A DNA stretch of 23,729 nucleotides, from assembly GCA_024696565.1 (NCBI GenBank), contig JAILGR010000018.1:1-23729 (forward strand). Reading direction: 5' to 3'. Made by a program: the position numbers and the translations under genes. Under the pieces are notes generated by a model. That model saw only the letters and a list, made by a program, of their open reading frames with translations. It was not told the DNA's origin and made no database searches. Shown here one piece after another: positions 1 through 7,611 of the stretch. The stretch is from Acholeplasmatales bacterium (GTDB taxonomy: Bacteria; Bacillota_I; Bacilli_A; Acholeplasmatales; Anaeroplasmataceae). How positions within the stretch are numbered: the stretch's first letter is position 1; every line of letters starts with the position of its first letter.

Positions 1-96
1 TACCCTTTTAATATAATCTCCTAAATGAGATAATAAATTCTCTTCAATAAAAATTGAATATGAGTTCTTAGATAAATTAACTTTTAATTCCTTCAT
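1..96 (-). CDS. aroB: 3-dehydroquinate synthase, N-terminal fragment
   Basis: Only the first 32 codons are in the window; the gene continues past position 1. The encoded start, MKELKVNLSKNSYSIFIEEN followed by LLSHLGDYI, matches the usual AroB N-terminus, a beta strand, then S-Y-x-I-x-I, then a leucine-rich helix ending in LG. AroB converts DAHP to 3-dehydroquinate in the shikimate pathway. The ATG at 94-96 overlaps the TAA stop of tyrA by one base (TAATG), so translation is probably coupled. This aromatic-pathway neighbour supports the call. Catalytic residues lie outside the window and cannot be checked. Confidence 0.8.
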   Translation of the reverse strand, partial: MKELKVNLSKNSYSIFIEENLLSHLGDYIKRV

Positions 97-926
97 TATT
101 TTTCCATCTCTTTTCTAATTTTTGTTGAAGATTTAAATAATTTACATAAAGCTTCCTTATCTTCTCTATATAAAGCCATTTTTAATAAATTCAATTCAAA
201 TTCAAAAGAGGCTATATGCTCTAATAAATAACTTCTATTCTCTAAAAATAATTCACTCCATAATGAATCATTAATCATCGCAATTCTAGTTAAATCTCTA
301 TATGAATCACCAATATAATATTTAGTATCATCATCATGATCTGAATTAACTAAAGATACCGCAATAGCATGAGTTAATTGTGATGTAAAGCCAATCATCC
401 TATTATGTTTTTGAATATCCATTACTGAAATATTAGAAAAGCCCAAATCAACACCAATATGTTTTAGTGTATCAATAGCGAAATCCTCTACTCCTTCAGT
501 TGGGGTAATCAAAAAATTGGCACCACCAAAAACACATTCTGTAGAATATCTAATACCAACTTTCTCTCTACCTGCCATTGGATGATGTGAACAGTATGTC
601 GCTGGTTTAGACAATTTATAAGCTTCACTAACAAAACTACTTTTTACACCGCAAATATCTGTAATGACTTGCCCTTCATGAAATAAATCTTTATATTTTT
701 CAACAAATGATAAAATTGCTTGAGGATATATTGCTAAAACAATCAAATCAGCTTCTTTAATAAAATCCTCAGGATTAACTGAACCATTTGTAATAAACTT
801 TTTTTCTAAGGCATAATCGATTGCATCTATATCTAAATCAGAACCATATACAGTATAGCCCTTATTAGATAAGCGATAAGCATATGCTCCACCCATTAAA
901 CCTAATCCAACAATTAATACTTTCAT
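96..926 (-). CDS. tyrA: Prephenate dehydrogenase (tyrosine biosynthesis)
   Basis: The 276-residue protein converts prephenate to 4-hydroxyphenylpyruvate with NAD(P)+. The N-terminal Rossmann fold begins at residue 1 with VGLGLMGG; D30 and D32 in GSDLDID lie where the coenzyme ribose is bound. The HPMAGRE motif near residues 114-120 and SQLTHAIA near 182-189 are family signatures that include the conserved histidines of the active site. YRDLTRIA near 209-216 belongs to the C-terminal helical dimer domain. The length fits a monofunctional TyrA with no fused chorismate mutase or ACT domain, so feedback control by tyrosine through an ACT domain is not expected. The ATG at 924-926 has AGGAAG seven bases upstream. 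aroB follows with a TAATG overlap. Confidence 0.93.
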   Translation of the reverse strand: MKVLIVGLGLMGGAYAYRLSNKGYTVYGSDLDIDAIDYALEKKFITNGSVNPEDFIKEADLIVLAIYPQAILSFVEKYKDLFHEGQVITDICGVKSSFVSEAYKLSKPATYCSHHPMAGREKVGIRYSTECVFGGANFLITPTEGVEDFAIDTLKHIGVDLGFSNISVMDIQKHNRMIGFTSQLTHAIAVSLVNSDHDDDTKYYIGDSYRDLTRIAMINDSLWSELFLENRSYLLEHIASFEFELNLLKMALYREDKEALCKLFKSSTKIRKEMEK

Positions 927-943
927 AAAAAACTTCCTATCTT

Positions 944-980
944 GTAATATTTTATATTACATATCGTGTTAAATTTTAAC
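944..980 (-). promoter_or_regulatory. Leader of tyrA with two inverted repeats
   Basis: Two perfect inverted repeats lie between the tyrA start and the preceding terminator: GTAATAT-TTT-ATATTAC at 944-960 and GTTAAA-T-TTTAAC at 968-980. A -10-like TATAAA falls inside the first, but no good -35 is spaced from it, so I cannot place the promoter firmly. They could be operators or simple AT-rich chance repeats. Confidence 0.3.
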
Positions 981-1016
981 ATATATTCAAGTCTTATTCA
1001 ACAATTCAATTTTTTA

Positions 1017-1045
1017 TTCAAAAAATAAGCCAAAATGGCTTATTT
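1017..1045 (-). terminator. Rho-independent terminator of the nfo/degV-like operon
   Basis: AAATAAGCC (1023-1031) pairs perfectly with GGCTTATTT (1037-1045) across a five-base loop. On the minus strand the stem is followed by TTTTTTGAA. The stop codon of the DegV-like gene (1040-1042) lies inside the stem. Confidence 0.85.
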
Positions 1046-1888
1046 GTTCTTTAAAATATAACCAAAGCCACAACAATTAATTCCATACTTTAAAACAAAT
1101 GATGGAGAAACTATTATCATCTTTGGCTTTTTCATTTTAGGGAATAAACTAATTAATACCTTTTTAAATAAATCCACATATTTTGAATCATTATTCGCAC
1201 AAACAATAAAAGGTAATACTTCCTTATCTTTTATTTCTTCTTTATATTTTTCTATAAAAGGCTCGATAGTCTTTTGTTTAGGCTTTAAACGATTACTTAT
1301 AACGTTATTAGATTTAATTGTATAAAAATAAGATCCATCATCAGTAATATTATAAAGTTCTTCTAAATAAGTATATCTTTCTATTGTAGATAATTGTTCT
1401 TTAAGCGGAGAATACAAATATATGGCATTATTAGTATCTGTAAATTCTAACATTTTTAATACTTCTTCCATCGTATGACCCTTTTTAAACATTGAAATTG
1501 ATTCTTGAGCCATATAGAATACTGGATAAGATTCTGATTTCACAATATATATTTTATAAGTAACCTTTTTTTCCTCTAAATAATTTGAAATAATAGGTTC
1601 AAAATGAGCCATATGGTTTTCAGGAATCAAAAATAAGAAATTATCTATGTTATCATCTAGTGCTTCTTGTAAATACTTTTCTACAGTATCTTTATTACAT
1701 AATCTAATTTGTGGCTTGGCGTTTTCATCTAGTTTAATTCTATCAATGAAAGATTCAAAATCCATTTCAGTAACATCTTTATAAACCTCAACATTAGAAA
1801 AAGCTAATTCATCAAATAGAATTCCTAAAGTTTGACTAGAAGTATCTTCAACACCACAAGCACTAGATACAAAAACCTTACTCTTCAT
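1040..1888 (-). CDS. DegV-family-like protein, divergent
   Basis: This 282-residue protein has the overall DegV layout: an N-terminal domain with an early alpha/beta start (KVFVSSACGVED), a central hydrophobic strand with the QESISMFKKGHTMEEV segment, a second lobe containing YLEELYNITDDGSYFYTIKS, and a C-terminal VSPSFVLKYGINCCGFGYI like the last conserved DegV block. DegV (FakB) proteins bind a fatty acid for phosphorylation by FakA. The usual N-terminal T-D-S-x-x-D-L and central S-S-G-T-Y signatures are not recognisable, so lipid binding is uncertain. The ATG at 1886-1888 has GGGAGG upstream and overlaps the 3' end of nfo by 11 bases. The family call is moderate and the function unknown. 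Confidence 0.55.
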   Translation of the reverse strand: MKSKVFVSSACGVEDTSSQTLGILFDELAFSNVEVYKDVTEMDFESFIDRIKLDENAKPQIRLCNKDTVEKYLQEALDDNIDNFLFLIPENHMAHFEPIISNYLEEKKVTYKIYIVKSESYPVFYMAQESISMFKKGHTMEEVLKMLEFTDTNNAIYLYSPLKEQLSTIERYTYLEELYNITDDGSYFYTIKSNNVISNRLKPKQKTIEPFIEKYKEEIKDKEVLPFIVCANNDSKYVDLFKKVLISLFPKMKKPKMIIVSPSFVLKYGINCCGFGYILKNK

Positions 1889-2714
1889 TTAGTCTAGCCT
1901 CCCTTAACATTTTAATCTCATTTCTATAACCTAATAGATCATTAGGTGTTTCTAAATAGAATGGTAAATCTTTTAATAATGGATGATTAATAATTCTAAC
2001 TATTGCATCAAAACCAATAGTTCCATTACCTATTTTTTCATGTCTATCCTTTTTTGAATTATATTCAACCATTGAATCATTTAAATGAATAGCTTTTAAA
2101 TAATTAAGGCCTACTTTATCATCAAATTCTTTTAATACATCATCCAAATTATTAACTATATCATACCCAGCAGAATATAAATGACATGTGTCAAAACAAA
2201 CACCTATATGTTCTTTATATTTAACACCATTAATAATTTCTTTTATTTCATCAAAAGAAATACCAATTTCAGTTCCTTTACCACTCATAGTCTCAAGTAA
2301 AATAGTTGTCTTCATAGTAGGGCTCATCACCTTATTTAACACATCAATAACAAGCTTTATACCATAATCTCTATCTAATTTACCAACAGAACCAGGATGA
2401 AAATTATATAAAGGATTAGGAAAATTTTCTAATCTTTTCAAATCTTCTTCAAAGCAAATCCTAGCAAAATCTCTAACATTTTCTTTTTCCGATGCCGGAT
2501 TCAATGTATATGGGGCATGACATAATATTAATTCAATATTATTTTCTTTAGCTAATTTAATATAAGAATCAAAATCAGCTTGATCCCATAATCTAGCTTG
2601 TCCACCTTGGGGATTTCTTGAAAAATATTGAAATGTATTAGCATTGATTTCTAAAGCATCTTTTAATGCTTTAGTAAATCCATCCTTTATCGATAAATGA
2701 CATCCTATTTTCAT
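1878..2714 (-). CDS. nfo: Endonuclease IV (AP endonuclease)
   Basis: The 278-residue protein is a TIM-barrel, zinc-dependent apurinic/apyrimidinic endonuclease of base excision repair. Visible family motifs are GCHLSI at the N-terminus, NFHPGSVG, LLETMSGKGTEIG, CFDTCHLYSAGYD, HLNDS and DRHEKIGNGTIG; these carry the histidine, glutamate and aspartate zinc ligands. Length is typical. I chose the ATG at 2712-2714 over an in-frame ATG 60 bases upstream because GAGAGG sits just before it and the upstream extension (a hydrophobic stretch) is unlike the family. It is first in a two-gene unit with the DegV-like gene. Confidence 0.95.
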   Translation of the reverse strand: MKIGCHLSIKDGFTKALKDALEINANTFQYFSRNPQGGQARLWDQADFDSYIKLAKENNIELILCHAPYTLNPASEKENVRDFARICFEEDLKRLENFPNPLYNFHPGSVGKLDRDYGIKLVIDVLNKVMSPTMKTTILLETMSGKGTEIGISFDEIKEIINGVKYKEHIGVCFDTCHLYSAGYDIVNNLDDVLKEFDDKVGLNYLKAIHLNDSMVEYNSKKDRHEKIGNGTIGFDAIVRIINHPLLKDLPFYLETPNDLLGYRNEIKMLREARLNEE

Positions 2715-2733
2715 ATATAAAACCTCTCTCTTT

Positions 2734-2762
2734 ATTATAAATAAATAAAGAGAAAAAAACAA
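2734..2762 (-). promoter_or_regulatory. Promoter for nfo
   Basis: On the minus strand, TTGTTT (2757-2762) is separated by 17 bases from a perfect TATAAT (2734-2739). The -35 lies in the U-tract region of the pyk terminator, so the two signals are packed together. Confidence 0.7.
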
Positions 2763-2791
2763 CAAAAAAGCCACATCGTATTTATGTGGCT
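2763..2791 (-). terminator. Terminator of the pfkA-pyk operon
   Basis: AGCCACAT (2769-2776) pairs with ATGTGGCT (2784-2791) over a seven-base loop, followed on the minus strand by TTTTTGT. It begins ten bases after the pyk stop. Confidence 0.9.
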
Positions 2792-2800
2792 AATTCATTA

Positions 2801-4183
2801 TTACTTTACTTCTGTAATTTCTAACTTCTTATCAACAACAGTTAATACTGTATCACCAGCAGCTAATTCTAATACTTCTACAGCCTTCTTGTAAGCATCT
2901 TCTAACTTACCAACTACAGCTTGAATACCGAATAATACTGAACATGTTCTTGCATCTGCAGCATTAGCACAAGCAAAGAATACATCAGTAGCAGGACGGT
3001 ATTGAGAAATAGCTAATGCTAATTCAATGTCTCCTTCAGCAACAGTAGCAGGTACTTCGAAAGTATTTGCTAATGTAGCAACAGCTAAACCTAAAGCATC
3101 AGCTTCAGTCTTTTCTTCTTTAGCATCAACAACATTTTGAATCATTAATTCATGATCAATTGAATCTTCAGCCTTTTCATCAATCTTAGCCATATAAGAT
3201 ACAGCTTCGAATGGATAATCACCTTGAGCAGATTCACCTGATAACATTGTAGCAGATGTACCATCTAATACAGCATTATGAACGTCAGAAACTTCTGCAC
3301 GAGTAGGACGTGGATTTTGTTGCATAGAATCTAACATTTGAGTTGCAGTAATAACAATCTTACCTGTAGATTGAGCAAGATAAATCATATCCTTTTGAAT
3401 TTGAGGTAAATCCCAAGCATCAACGTCAACACCTAAGTCACCACGAGCAACCATTACACCATCAGATAATGCAACAATTTCAGCCATGTTAGAAACACCT
3501 TCTTGGTTTTCAATCTTAGAAATAACCTTAATATGAGTGTTACCCTTAGCTGCTAAGATTTCTCTAATTTGACGAATATCATCAGGACGTCTTACGAATG
3601 AAGCAAAGATGAAATCTAAGTCTTGATCACAAGCAAATTCCATATCAGCCTTATCCTTAGGAGAAACATAAGGCATATTTAAGATAACGCCAGGAACATT
3701 ACAGTTTCTCTTGTTCTTAATCTTTCTATCGTTTTGTGCTTCACATACTAATTCATGGTTAGCAGCATCTTTTTCTAATACCTTTAATGTTAAGTTACCG
3801 TCTTCAACTAAGATTCTACCACCAACTGAGATATCATCATATAAACCAGCATAAGAAATAGCAATCTTATCCTTGTTTCCTAAATATGAATAATCCATTG
3901 TTACACGGATAATATCACCTTTATGTAGCATAACTGGTTCATCATTTTGTAAATAACCTGTTCTAATTTCAGGACCCTTAGTATCTAAGGCAATACCAGT
4001 GAACCAACCATGTTCCTTATTTAATTCTTTTACGTTCTTAATACGGAATCCTTGCTCTTCATAATCACCATGAGAGAAATTCATACGCATTACATTCATT
4101 CCTGCAACGCCGATTAACTTCTCTAGAGTCTCTTTCTTCTCAGAAGCAGGACCAATTGTACAAACAACCTTTGTCTTTTTCAT
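2801..4183 (-). CDS. pyk: Pyruvate kinase
   Basis: The 460-residue enzyme converts phosphoenolpyruvate and ADP to pyruvate and ATP, the last step of glycolysis. Motifs in order: CTIGPAS at the start, MRMNFSHG (phosphate-binding Arg/Asn/Ser/His), LDTKGPEIRTG, FASFVRRPDD, the active-site KIENQEGV with its lysine and glutamate, VARGDLGV (metal-binding Asp) and TATQMLDSM. The length fits a pyruvate kinase that lacks the extra PEP-utilising C-terminal domain seen in Bacillus. The ATG has AAGGAGAAG upstream. It starts 17 bases after the pfkA stop, with no terminator between, so the two are one operon. Confidence 0.97.
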   Translation of the reverse strand: MKKTKVVCTIGPASEKKETLEKLIGVAGMNVMRMNFSHGDYEEQGFRIKNVKELNKEHGWFTGIALDTKGPEIRTGYLQNDEPVMLHKGDIIRVTMDYSYLGNKDKIAISYAGLYDDISVGGRILVEDGNLTLKVLEKDAANHELVCEAQNDRKIKNKRNCNVPGVILNMPYVSPKDKADMEFACDQDLDFIFASFVRRPDDIRQIREILAAKGNTHIKVISKIENQEGVSNMAEIVALSDGVMVARGDLGVDVDAWDLPQIQKDMIYLAQSTGKIVITATQMLDSMQQNPRPTRAEVSDVHNAVLDGTSATMLSGESAQGDYPFEAVSYMAKIDEKAEDSIDHELMIQNVVDAKEEKTEADALGLAVATLANTFEVPATVAEGDIELALAISQYRPATDVFFACANAADARTCSVLFGIQAVVGKLEDAYKKAVEVLELAAGDTVLTVVDKKLEITEVK

Positions 4184-4200
4184 TTTTTCTTCTCCTTAAA

Positions 4201-5154
4201 TTATTTTAATTTTTGAACTAAGTTGTGCAACTCCTCACTTGGAACATTTTTCATTTCCAAAGCTTTTTCAATAGGTGTATTATGGAGTTCATTATCAATA
4301 ACACCTACGCAAACTCCTGATACGCCTTGCTTTAAAAGGTCTACCGCATAAGCACCAAGTCTAGCTGCTAATAAACGGTCTTCAGGTGTAGGAGTTCCAC
4401 CACGCTGAACATATCCTAAAACAGTAGCACGACATTCATAACCAGAATAATCTTCTACTTCTTTAGCTAATTGATATACGTCTGTCATATTCTCGGATAT
4501 AACGACGATGGCATGACGACGGCCTGCTAAACGATTTTCTTTTAAATCTTTTAATAGCTTTTCTTTATCTAGACCAGTCTCATTTGTAAATATATATTCT
4601 GCACCAGTACAAATACCAGAATATAGAGCCAAATCACCACAATGTCTTCCCATTACTTCAATAATAGAACATCTTTGGTGTGATGATGATGTATCTTTTA
4701 ATTTATCGATTGCATCACAAGCTGTGTTTAATGCAGTTGAAAAACCAATAGTAAAATCTGTTGAAGCAATATCATTATCAATTGTACCAGGAATACCAAT
4801 AGTTTTGATTCCCATTTCATGTAGGCGAAGTGCACCAGCATAAGTACCATCTCCACCAATACAAATTAAGGCTTCAATATCATTTTTTTGTAGTTGCTTA
4901 ACTGCAAGAGCTCTAACCGCTTCATATTTAAACTCAGGTAATCTTGCAGTACCTAAAATAGTACCACCACGGCTTAAAATTTCTGAAACATCAGATCTAG
5001 AGAACTCTTTAAATCTTCCTTCAACTAGACCACGGTATCCATCAGAAATACCAAAAACCTTATCACCATTAGCTAAGGCAGCACGAACAACTGCACGAAT
5101 AGCAGCATTCATACCTGGAGCATCTCCTCCAGAGGTTAATACACCAATTCTCAT
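4201..5154 (-). CDS. pfkA: ATP-dependent 6-phosphofructokinase
   Basis: The 317-residue enzyme phosphorylates fructose 6-phosphate to the 1,6-bisphosphate. MRIGVLTSGGDAPGMNAAIR is the standard N-terminus. IGGDGTYAG carries glycine at the position that favours ATP (pyrophosphate enzymes have GGDD). PGTIDNDI holds the catalytic aspartate, and EVMGRHCGDLA binds substrate. Length is typical of the short bacterial PfkA. I chose the ATG at 5152-5154, with AGGAG upstream, rather than the in-frame codon 33 bases earlier, because it begins exactly at the family N-terminus. It is first in the operon with pyk. A second, pyrophosphate-type enzyme lies at 7612-9285. Confidence 0.96.
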   Translation of the reverse strand: MRIGVLTSGGDAPGMNAAIRAVVRAALANGDKVFGISDGYRGLVEGRFKEFSRSDVSEILSRGGTILGTARLPEFKYEAVRALAVKQLQKNDIEALICIGGDGTYAGALRLHEMGIKTIGIPGTIDNDIASTDFTIGFSTALNTACDAIDKLKDTSSSHQRCSIIEVMGRHCGDLALYSGICTGAEYIFTNETGLDKEKLLKDLKENRLAGRRHAIVVISENMTDVYQLAKEVEDYSGYECRATVLGYVQRGGTPTPEDRLLAARLGAYAVDLLKQGVSGVCVGVIDNELHNTPIEKALEMKNVPSEELHNLVQKLK

Positions 5155-5192
5155 AAATTCAACTCCTATGAAAATATTTACTACCACATAGC

Positions 5193-5220
5193 ATTATATC
5201 ACAATTTTGTCACCCTTCAA
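5193..5220 (-). promoter_or_regulatory. Promoter for pfkA-pyk
   Basis: Minus-strand TTGAAG (5215-5220), 16 bases, then TATAAT (5193-5198), about 40 bases before the pfkA start. Confidence 0.65.
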
Positions 5221-5272
5221 TATTTTTTTATCCACTTTTATATAAAACACTATTATTCTTAATACAAAGTAT

Positions 5273-5316
5273 TAAAAAAAATAAGAAGTCAATTCACTTT
5301 AAGAAAATTGACTTCT
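5273..5316 (-). terminator. Terminator of the HD-GYP gene
   Basis: An 11-base-pair perfect stem, AGAAGTCAATT (5284-5294) with AATTGACTTCT (5306-5316), is followed on the minus strand by TATTTTTTT. The plus side also has a T-run, so it could block transcription in both directions. Confidence 0.9.
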
Positions 5317-5321
5317 ATTTT

Positions 5322-6665
5322 TTATTCTAAATTATTATTAACATATTCGATTAATTCATTACTTAAGCTTAGGAATATCTCTGTCATTTTAGGATCAAAC
5401 TGTATTCCTGCTAAACTCTTAATTTCATTAAGGGCATCTTCTGGTTTAATAGCTGGCTTATAAACTCTTTTTTGCGTTAAAGCATCAAATACATCAGCTA
5501 ATGCCATAATTCTTGCAGATAAAGGAATTTCTTCTGCCTTTAATCCATCAGGATATCCACTACCATCCCACTTTTCGTGATGATATTTTGCGATATCAAA
5601 AGCTACCTCAAAAAAAGCATCATCATCTAAGTTTCTAAATATACTTTGAATCATCTCACCACCCTTTGTAGTGTGAACCTTCATTAAATCAAACTCTTCT
5701 TTAGTTAACTTACCTGGCTTTAATAAAATAGTATCACTAACAGCAATTTTACCAACATCGTGTAAAGGAGCTGCATTTTCAATTTGATCAATAAGCTTAT
5801 CCGTTAAAACATCTTTATATTCATCATATTTTGCCATTTCCCTAGATAGCATTTTAACGTATTCTTTAGTTCTTATGATATGCTTACCAGTTTCTAAATC
5901 TCTTGTTTCAATAACTGAAGCTAAATCTTCAATAACGTGTAATTGCATATCATTTCTTTTTTCCATTTCTTCTTGAACTCTACTAGACAATTCAACTTGC
6001 TCATCTAGCATTTGGCTATCTCTTTTGGTAATTCCTGCAACTATTAAATCAATTGCTGTAATCTCTAATATTCTAGGAATTACATAATGTGTTAATACAT
6101 CAACCATTCTAATAGGCGTAGCAAGCTCAACCCTCTTCGCAAATGACATAGCTTCTTCACCTTCAACCAAAGCCTTAAGTAAATTCTTATCTGGAATTCC
6201 AAAGAAAAAACTACCATAAATTGTAATAGGAACAGTAAGCACAGTTACAATTAAAACTATGATAAACATTCTTTTACTTTTTTTATACTGAGCCCCAAGT
6301 ACAACAGGTATAATTAACACTAATACAGCATGAAAAGATAATAGAATACTAATTATAGTAATTCCAGTAAATGCACATACTAACACCAATACTTTAAAAT
6401 GTTTATTATAAATAATTGGTTTTTCTTTTTTCAATACTTTATCATGAAGATAATATACTATAAAAGGTAACATAAATAAGAAAAAGTCAGAAATTGTACT
6501 AATTCTTGTTAAAGTAGCATCTAATGTAAATAATCCTACTTCCATTAATATTTCTGCAATAACTGCAATTAATGTACAAATAATCAAAGCTCTTATATTA
6601 AATAGATTTGCTTTTGATTCAGATTCCATAAGCAAATTGCTTTTCATTTTTTCTCTATCAATCAC
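5322..6665 (-). CDS. Membrane-anchored HD-GYP domain phosphodiesterase
   Basis: The 447-residue protein probably degrades a cyclic dinucleotide (cyclic-di-GMP in characterised members). Residues 24-155 hold about five hydrophobic segments with no recognised sensor family; residues 200-245 are amphipathic and coiled-coil-like; the HD-GYP domain fills residues 250-440. The ETGKHIIRT entry motif, HDVGK (H302, D303), H331, YHHEKWDGSGYP (H362, H363, G370-Y371-P372) and ADVFDALT (D391) are all present, so catalysis looks intact. The start is a GTG with AGGAAGG ten bases upstream; an ATG six codons later lacks a good site. The input signal cannot be read from the sequence. It is transcribed alone, divergent from the 6790 gene. 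Confidence 0.88.
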   Translation of the reverse strand: MIDREKMKSNLLMESESKANLFNIRALIICTLIAVIAEILMEVGLFTLDATLTRISTISDFFLFMLPFIVYYLHDKVLKKEKPIIYNKHFKVLVLVCAFTGITIISILLSFHAVLVLIIPVVLGAQYKKSKRMFIIVLIVTVLTVPITIYGSFFFGIPDKNLLKALVEGEEAMSFAKRVELATPIRMVDVLTHYVIPRILEITAIDLIVAGITKRDSQMLDEQVELSSRVQEEMEKRNDMQLHVIEDLASVIETRDLETGKHIIRTKEYVKMLSREMAKYDEYKDVLTDKLIDQIENAAPLHDVGKIAVSDTILLKPGKLTKEEFDLMKVHTTKGGEMIQSIFRNLDDDAFFEVAFDIAKYHHEKWDGSGYPDGLKAEEIPLSARIMALADVFDALTQKRVYKPAIKPEDALNEIKSLAGIQFDPKMTEIFLSLSNELIEYVNNNLE

Positions 6666-6690
6666 AAAACCACAACCTTCCTAGTAATTT

Positions 6691-6699
6691 ATTATAACA
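6691..6699 (-). promoter_or_regulatory. Extended -10 promoter for the HD-GYP gene
   Basis: Minus-strand TGTTATAAT is an extended -10 element; the -35 position has only a weak TTATTG (6714-6719). Confidence 0.6.
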
Positions 6700-6729
6700 T
6701 TTTATAAATACAACAATAAAGAAGATAAA

Positions 6730-6758
6730 TTGAAAAAAACTATAAAAAAGGCTATAAT
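6730..6758 (+). promoter_or_regulatory. Promoter for the 6790 membrane protein
   Basis: TTGAAA (6730-6735), 17 bases, TATAAT (6753-6758): a near-consensus vegetative promoter 32 bases before the start codon. Confidence 0.8.
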
Positions 6759-6789
6759 TGAAGAAAATTTTTAAGAAAGAAGGCTAATT

Positions 6790-7557
6790 ATGGAAAACAT
6801 TAATGAAAAAGTAACAGAAAAAGAAACCATTCATCAACCATTTAGTTATACAGCGCAACATCTTTTAGAATTAATTATCAATGATATAGCTGCAATAGTT
6901 GGAATGGTATTAATCGTAATTGGTTCAATATATTTTGGAATCCAAATAAAAATTCTTCATGAAGACTTAATGACTGACACAAATATAGGAATACTTATAA
7001 CAATCCTTATACTAGTATCAATTTCATTTATAATAGGTATAATTGCTTCTTTGAAAGGAAAAAGAAATCTAGCAATCGTTAATGAACACTTTGCAATGCT
7101 ATGGAAGTATCAAAAAAGAACTATAATTGTTGGGGCAGCAAGTAGCATAACAAGCACTATAGCAGGTGATTCAGTTGTTAGTGATGTTGTAGAAACCGCT
7201 AATGATGTTTATCAAACATATGCTGCTTTTAAAATGTTATATGCATTAATTAGAGGTGTATCAACAGAGGTTAATAGAGCTATAAAAGTCACTGACGAAT
7301 ATATTATTACTAGAAAAAACAAAGTATTCGTTACCCTATTAAAAATTTCTTATATTGCATCTTTTGCATTCACTATTATATTAGTTATTGCTGCAATTGC
7401 AGTCATTACAACCTCCACAAACGATGAATCAATATGGAGTGGGGTAGGTAATGGAATCATTATTTTTGGTATAGCAATAGGATTAATTATTCCTCATAAT
7501 ATCATTGAAATGCTTTATTTTCGTTTTGCAAGAAATGTATTAAACAATGCTGATTAA
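6790..7557 (+). CDS. Unknown multi-pass membrane protein
   Basis: I do not recognise this 255-residue protein. Hydrophobic segments at about 30-50, 66-88, 185-208 and 218-238 suggest four membrane helices in two hairpins. The middle part (residues 90-180) is predicted soluble and rich in Ala, Thr and Val, with an Asp/Ser-containing stretch AGDSVVSDVVETANDVYQTY. No catalytic motif or binding signature is visible. The ATG is preceded by AGAAGG at seven bases. It has its own near-consensus promoter and ends in a bidirectional terminator, so it is a single-gene unit. It shares its upstream region with the divergent HD-GYP gene, which may hint at related control but proves nothing. Confidence 0.75.
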   Translation: MENINEKVTEKETIHQPFSYTAQHLLELIINDIAAIVGMVLIVIGSIYFGIQIKILHEDLMTDTNIGILITILILVSISFIIGIIASLKGKRNLAIVNEHFAMLWKYQKRTIIVGAASSITSTIAGDSVVSDVVETANDVYQTYAAFKMLYALIRGVSTEVNRAIKVTDEYIITRKNKVFVTLLKISYIASFAFTIILVIAAIAVITTSTNDESIWSGVGNGIIIFGIAIGLIIPHNIIEMLYFRFARNVLNNAD

Positions 7558-7576
7558 AATATATTGTTTCCATCAA

Positions 7577-7606
7577 AAAAGAGAACTAGTCGACTAGTTC
7601 TCTTTT
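7577..7606. terminator. Bidirectional terminator, 30-base perfect palindrome
   Basis: The two arms, AAAAGAGAACTAGTC and GACTAGTTCTCTTTT, are exact complements with no spacer. The T-run serves the plus-strand membrane protein, and the A-run on the other side serves the minus-strand phosphofructokinase gene, whose stop begins at 7612. Confidence 0.9.
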
Positions 7607-7611
7607 CTTTT

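Noticed and set aside
927-1016. T-box leader upstream of tyrA
   Set aside because: The interval is about 90 bases and lacks a specifier hairpin and terminator/antiterminator pair.
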